Origin: Anaerolineales bacterium UBA6128
GTDB lineage: Bacteria > Chloroflexota > Anaerolineae > UBA1429
Assembly (NCBI GenBank): GCA_002423325.1
Contig: DIVQ01000087.1
Location: 1 to 7,260, forward strand
DNA length: 7,260 nucleotides
Reading direction: 5' to 3'
Shown here: positions 4,815-7,260 of the stretch, piece after piece
Numbering within the stretch: the first letter of the stretch is position 1
Layout of the letters: every line of letters begins with the position of its first letter
The notes under the pieces: generated by a model
What the model saw: only the letters and a program-made list of their open reading frames with translations
The model's database searches: none
What the model was told of the DNA's origin: nothing
Made by a program: the position numbers and the translations under genes

Positions 4815-5201
4815 TTACGCGCGCGTGTCGTCGGACTCCCAGGATGTCGCGACCGGCGGCGCCGGCAGTTGCCCCTCGCCCCGCAGGTACATGGCCGTCT
4901 CGCGCGTGTTGCGTTCGATCGAGATGGCTACCTGAATGGCCTCAGAGATGGCCATCACCCACAGGAACAGCAACAGCGCGCCGATGAGCACGCCGACTGC
5001 GCCCAGGATGGCGGGCACCCAGCCCCCGATCTGATTCACAAAGGGCACCTCGGCGAACAGCGCACTGACGCCGCGTCTCGCCTGCAGGGCGCCCAGCGCG
5101 CCCACCGCGATGGTGGTCAGGATGCCCGCTGCCAGCACGAGCCAGGCGATCACCTTGAAGAGGCCTGCCATCGTCCCCAGCGCACGGTACTTTTTCTGCA
5201 T
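4815..5201 (-). CDS. Small two-helix membrane protein, function unknown
   Basis: A 128-residue protein with two clear hydrophobic helices: about residues 14-39 (LFKVIAWLVLAAGILTTIAV and on) and 62-86 (AILGAVGVLIGALLLFLWVM and on). A short basic stretch (QARR) follows the first helix. After the second, an amphipathic segment SEAIQVAISIERNTRETAMYL leads to a polar tail of about 25 residues. The ending of the second helix followed by ...IERNTRETA resembles small membrane proteins I recall from Chloroflexota and Firmicutes, but I cannot name a family. The ATG at 5201 has AAGGAG 7 bases upstream. It is the last gene of the minus-strand cluster, 86 bp after the RraA-like gene with a hairpin in between, so it may be separately expressed. 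No catalytic motif is visible. Confidence 0.75.
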   Translation of the reverse strand: MQKKYRALGTMAGLFKVIAWLVLAAGILTTIAVGALGALQARRGVSALFAEVPFVNQIGGWVPAILGAVGVLIGALLLFLWVMAISEAIQVAISIERNTRETAMYLRGEGQLPAPPVATSWESDDTRA

Positions 5202-5257
5202 GCGTGTGCTCCTTCCGTCTGCATCGACGGCTTGCGGTTGTGCAGCGTGTGTAGAAC

Positions 5258-5278
5258 GCAGCGGCCCCTCGCCGCTGC
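5258..5278 (-). terminator. Hairpin downstream of the RraA-like gene
   Basis: GCAGCGGC and GCCGCTGC form a perfect 8-bp stem around CCCTC, beginning 9 bases after the RraA stop on the minus strand. It lacks a U-tract, so it may be a weak or factor-dependent terminator, or an mRNA-stabilising structure between the two genes. Confidence 0.45.
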
Positions 5279-5287
5279 CTTAAGCGA

Positions 5288-6106
5288 CTAGTCCTCCAGG
5301 GTGTGTGTCTTGCGCCACTCGGCGAAATCCGCCTCGATGGGTTCGGTCCACTTCGTATCCATCTCGCTGGACGTGTAGCGCCCCTCGCGCAGGCGTTGCA
5401 GGCCGAACGTGTCGCGCAGGGCGGTGTCCTCGGCCTTTTGGGCCACTTCCTCGGCCAGGTGCGGCGGAATGAACAGCACGCCCGACGCGGTGCCCAGCAC
5501 CACGTCGCCGGGCATGCAGATGGCGCGCCCGATGCGGCAGGGCGCGTTCAGGCCCACCAGCGTCACGTCGTTGATGCCGGTGGGGTCGTTGCCCTTGCAA
5601 AGGGTGTCGAGGTTGGCGATGCCCATGATCTGCTGCATGTCGCGGATGCCGCCAAAGATGACCTGGCCGCGCTTGGTGCGCGTCGCAATGGCCGTGGAGA
5701 GGTTGCCTCCCGAAAAGGTGCCCTCGTAGACCTTGCCGAACAGATCGATCACGATCACGTCATCCTCGACGAGGGTCTCGATGACCCAGGAGTTCATCGC
5801 GCCGATGCGGCCCTCTTGCTGGTGGCCATAGTCCATCAGCGTGTCGTGCAGGTCGGGGCGGTGCGGCACAAAGACGCCTGTTACGGCGCGGCCCACCAGC
5901 GTGTGCTCGGGGTGCAGGTTCAGCCAGTCTCCCTCGAACTGGTATTTGTAGCCTTTCTCGATCAGCACGCCCCAAGCCTCTTCGGTCGTGGCGGTCTTGA
6001 TGCGCTTGAGCACGTTGTCGGGCACGCGCGGCCGGCCGTTGGGAAAGCGCTCGCCCTTCCAGAGTGGAGTCAGTTGGATGATATCGTCGGGGCAGTCGAA
6101 ACGCAC
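5288..6106 (-). CDS. RraA/HMG-aldolase-like protein, long form
   Basis: A 272-residue member of the RraA-like family, which includes 4-hydroxy-4-methyl-2-oxoglutarate aldolases, oxaloacetate decarboxylases and the RNase E regulator RraA. The core runs from about residue 70: GRAVTGVFVPHRPD, DDVIVIDLFGKVYEGTFSGG, then FGGIRDMQQI with the family's Arg155-Asp156, which bind substrate and metal in the aldolases. PGDVVLGTASGVLFIPPHLAEEV follows at 199-220. The usual D.DG after PGD is replaced by GTASG, as in a longer subfamily. About 60 extra N-terminal residues and a charged C-terminal tail make it longer than RraA proper (about 160). The GTG start has AAGGAGG 9 bases upstream. It lies 61 bp after the SIS gene, probably in one transcript. 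A carbon-carbon lyase acting on a sugar-derived keto acid is plausible; RNase E control is unlikely. Confidence 0.87.
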   Translation of the reverse strand: MRFDCPDDIIQLTPLWKGERFPNGRPRVPDNVLKRIKTATTEEAWGVLIEKGYKYQFEGDWLNLHPEHTLVGRAVTGVFVPHRPDLHDTLMDYGHQQEGRIGAMNSWVIETLVEDDVIVIDLFGKVYEGTFSGGNLSTAIATRTKRGQVIFGGIRDMQQIMGIANLDTLCKGNDPTGINDVTLVGLNAPCRIGRAICMPGDVVLGTASGVLFIPPHLAEEVAQKAEDTALRDTFGLQRLREGRYTSSEMDTKWTEPIEADFAEWRKTHTLED

Positions 6107-6167
6107 GATGCTGGTCCTCCTTGGGATAATGCTGTGGTACGCTAAGGGTGCGTGGCTACCGGCGATG

Positions 6168-7205
6168 CTAGCGTGTCTCGGTCACCTTGTTCAGGCCGCG
6201 CGGATGCTCGGCGTCCAGCCCGCGGGCCAGCGCCAGGCGATAGCCCAGCAACTGGCCGGGCACTATGGCGGTGATAGGCGACAACCACTCCTCCAACGGC
6301 ACTGGCAGCTCGAAGGGCCGCTGGGCGCAGCTCAGGATGGCGGGCTGGTCGGAAATGATGGACAGGTCGGCCCCGCGCGCGGCCAGGTCGTGCGCCAAGT
6401 CCGCCAGGCCGGCGTATGGCGCGCCCGCGGGCGCCACCAGCAGCACGGGGTAACCCTGCTGCACCACGGCGATGGGGCCATGCAGGAAATCGGCCGACGA
6501 GTAGCCCATCGTGCTGGTGTAGGTCAGCTCTTTGAGCTTGAGGGCGATTTCGAGTGCGCTGGCATAGTTATACCCGCGCCCTACCATGGCCATGTGCTGC
6601 ACGTGGCAGTAGCGTTCGGCGGTCTGTGCGGCGGCCTCGTCCAGGCCCAATGTGGCGGCGACGGCCTCGGGCACGCGTTCCAGTTGCGCGCGCATGTTCT
6701 CGTCGCCCGCCAGCGCCGCCGAGAGCAGCGCCACGGCCATCAACTGGGCCGTATAGGTCTTGGTGGCGGCAACGGCGCGTTCCTCGCCGGCGCGGCAGTC
6801 GATGACAAAATCGGCAGTCTGCGCCAGGGGTGAAGCGGTGGCGTTGGTGATGGCGAGCGTGGGCATGCCCTGCTGGCGCGCATCCTGCAACACCGAGACG
6901 ATGTCGGGGGACTTGCCCGACTGTGAGATGCCCACCACGAGCGTATCGCGCAGTTGCGGCGGGCGTTCGTACAGCGTGTAGAGCGAGGGCGCAGCCATGG
7001 CGACGGGCAGGCGGTTGACGCTGCCCCACAGGTAACGGGCGTAGGCGCCGGCATGCCCGGAGGTGCCGCGCGCTGCGACAAGCACCATGCGCACATCAAG
7101 GCGGCGGATCTGCTCGGCGATCGCCGCGATGTTGCCCGCTTCCTCCGTCAGGAGACGGCGCAGGACGTCTGGCTGTTGGCTGATCTCGTCGTGCAGTAGG
7201 CTCAT
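6168..7205 (-). CDS. Double-SIS sugar-phosphate isomerase/deaminase-like protein (GlmS C-domain, NagB-II/AgaS type)
   Basis: A 345-residue protein made of two SIS domains, equivalent to the isomerase half of glucosamine-6-phosphate synthase without the glutaminase half. SIS1 carries AARGTS (44-49), SQSG (94-97) and GEERAVAATKTYTAQL (140-155), which form the sugar-phosphate pocket. SIS2 has GRG (209-211), ALEIALKLKE (217-226) and DFLHGP (239-244). Glu226 and His242 are 16 residues apart, as are Glu488 and His504 of E. coli GlmS, and Lys340 near the C-terminus matches GlmS Lys603. Catalytic residues therefore look intact. Without glutaminase it cannot use glutamine ammonia, so the likely role is deamination or isomerisation of an amino-sugar or related sugar phosphate. 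The ATG at 7205 has GGAG 8 bases upstream and starts the family's N-terminus; the frame extends to 7253 but without support. It is followed by the RraA-like gene. Confidence 0.9.
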   Translation of the reverse strand: MSLLHDEISQQPDVLRRLLTEEAGNIAAIAEQIRRLDVRMVLVAARGTSGHAGAYARYLWGSVNRLPVAMAAPSLYTLYERPPQLRDTLVVGISQSGKSPDIVSVLQDARQQGMPTLAITNATASPLAQTADFVIDCRAGEERAVAATKTYTAQLMAVALLSAALAGDENMRAQLERVPEAVAATLGLDEAAAQTAERYCHVQHMAMVGRGYNYASALEIALKLKELTYTSTMGYSSADFLHGPIAVVQQGYPVLLVAPAGAPYAGLADLAHDLAARGADLSIISDQPAILSCAQRPFELPVPLEEWLSPITAIVPGQLLGYRLALARGLDAEHPRGLNKVTETR

Positions 7206-7260
7206 GTGGATGTCTCCGCGCGACTCGTACGCGCTGTGCAATGGTCGCCGCAATGCTGGC

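Noticed and set aside
5288..6106. Dimethylmenaquinone methyltransferase (MenG) name sometimes given to this family
   Set aside because: No SAM-binding motif is present, and the GGIRD and PGD blocks are those of the RraA/HMG-aldolase fold.
5303..6833. Long plus-strand open frames opposite the RraA and SIS genes
   Set aside because: They are antisense shadows of two well-recognised families in GC-rich DNA; their translations show no family motifs.
6168..7205. Complete glucosamine-6-phosphate synthase (glmS)
   Set aside because: The N-terminal glutaminase domain with its catalytic cysteine is absent; the protein starts directly at the SIS region with its own ribosome site.
7206..7260. Upstream extension or promoter of the SIS gene
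   Set aside because: Only 55 bases remain; I see the GGAG site but no convincing promoter hexamers, and the upstream context is cut off.

Overview
The window is GC-rich DNA from an unidentified bacterium. The gene set is a Lit-like DUF1461 membrane protein, a stand-alone pyruvate kinase C-terminal-domain protein, a long-form RraA and a small two-helix membrane protein. Together with abundant short palindromic intergenic repeats, this suggests a Chloroflexota (Anaerolineae-like) genome, but that placement is an inference and no rRNA or other marker confirms it.

Left part, + strand (1-1997): the 3' part of a DUF1461/TIGR01906 integral membrane protein related to Lit runs off the left edge. It overlaps by 4 bp a short HD-domain hydrolase, so the two are probably translationally coupled. 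A repeat-bearing gap follows, then an uncharacterised 181-residue protein with a PD-(D/E)XK nuclease-like residue pattern.

Middle (1998-4110): about 380 bp without an intact gene holds a possible decayed ORF. Next is a minus-strand Rrf2 regulator with three cysteines placed much like IscR cluster ligands; it has a clear sigma70-type promoter and a dyad at the predicted transcription start. The 476-bp divergent region contains hairpins and a MITE-like element with 13-bp terminal inverted repeats. On its other side a TtcA-family tRNA thiolase starts without a Shine-Dalgarno site and is probably leaderless. Both divergent genes look like Fe-S proteins.

Right part (4111-7260): a palindromic CACAAAGG-type repeat precedes a stand-alone pyruvate-kinase alpha/beta-domain protein with a strong ribosome binding site. 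It converges on a minus-strand cluster transcribed from right to left: a double-SIS sugar-phosphate isomerase/deaminase-like protein, a long RraA/HMG-aldolase-like protein, then, after a hairpin, a small membrane protein. The SIS-RraA pair looks like part of a sugar or sugar-acid catabolic unit continuing beyond the right edge.

I see no CRISPR array, tRNA, rRNA, transposase or recognisable defence operon. The best leads are the PD-(D/E)XK-like protein between repeat-rich gaps, the Rrf2/TtcA divergent pair, the orphan PK-C protein and the SIS-RraA pairing.
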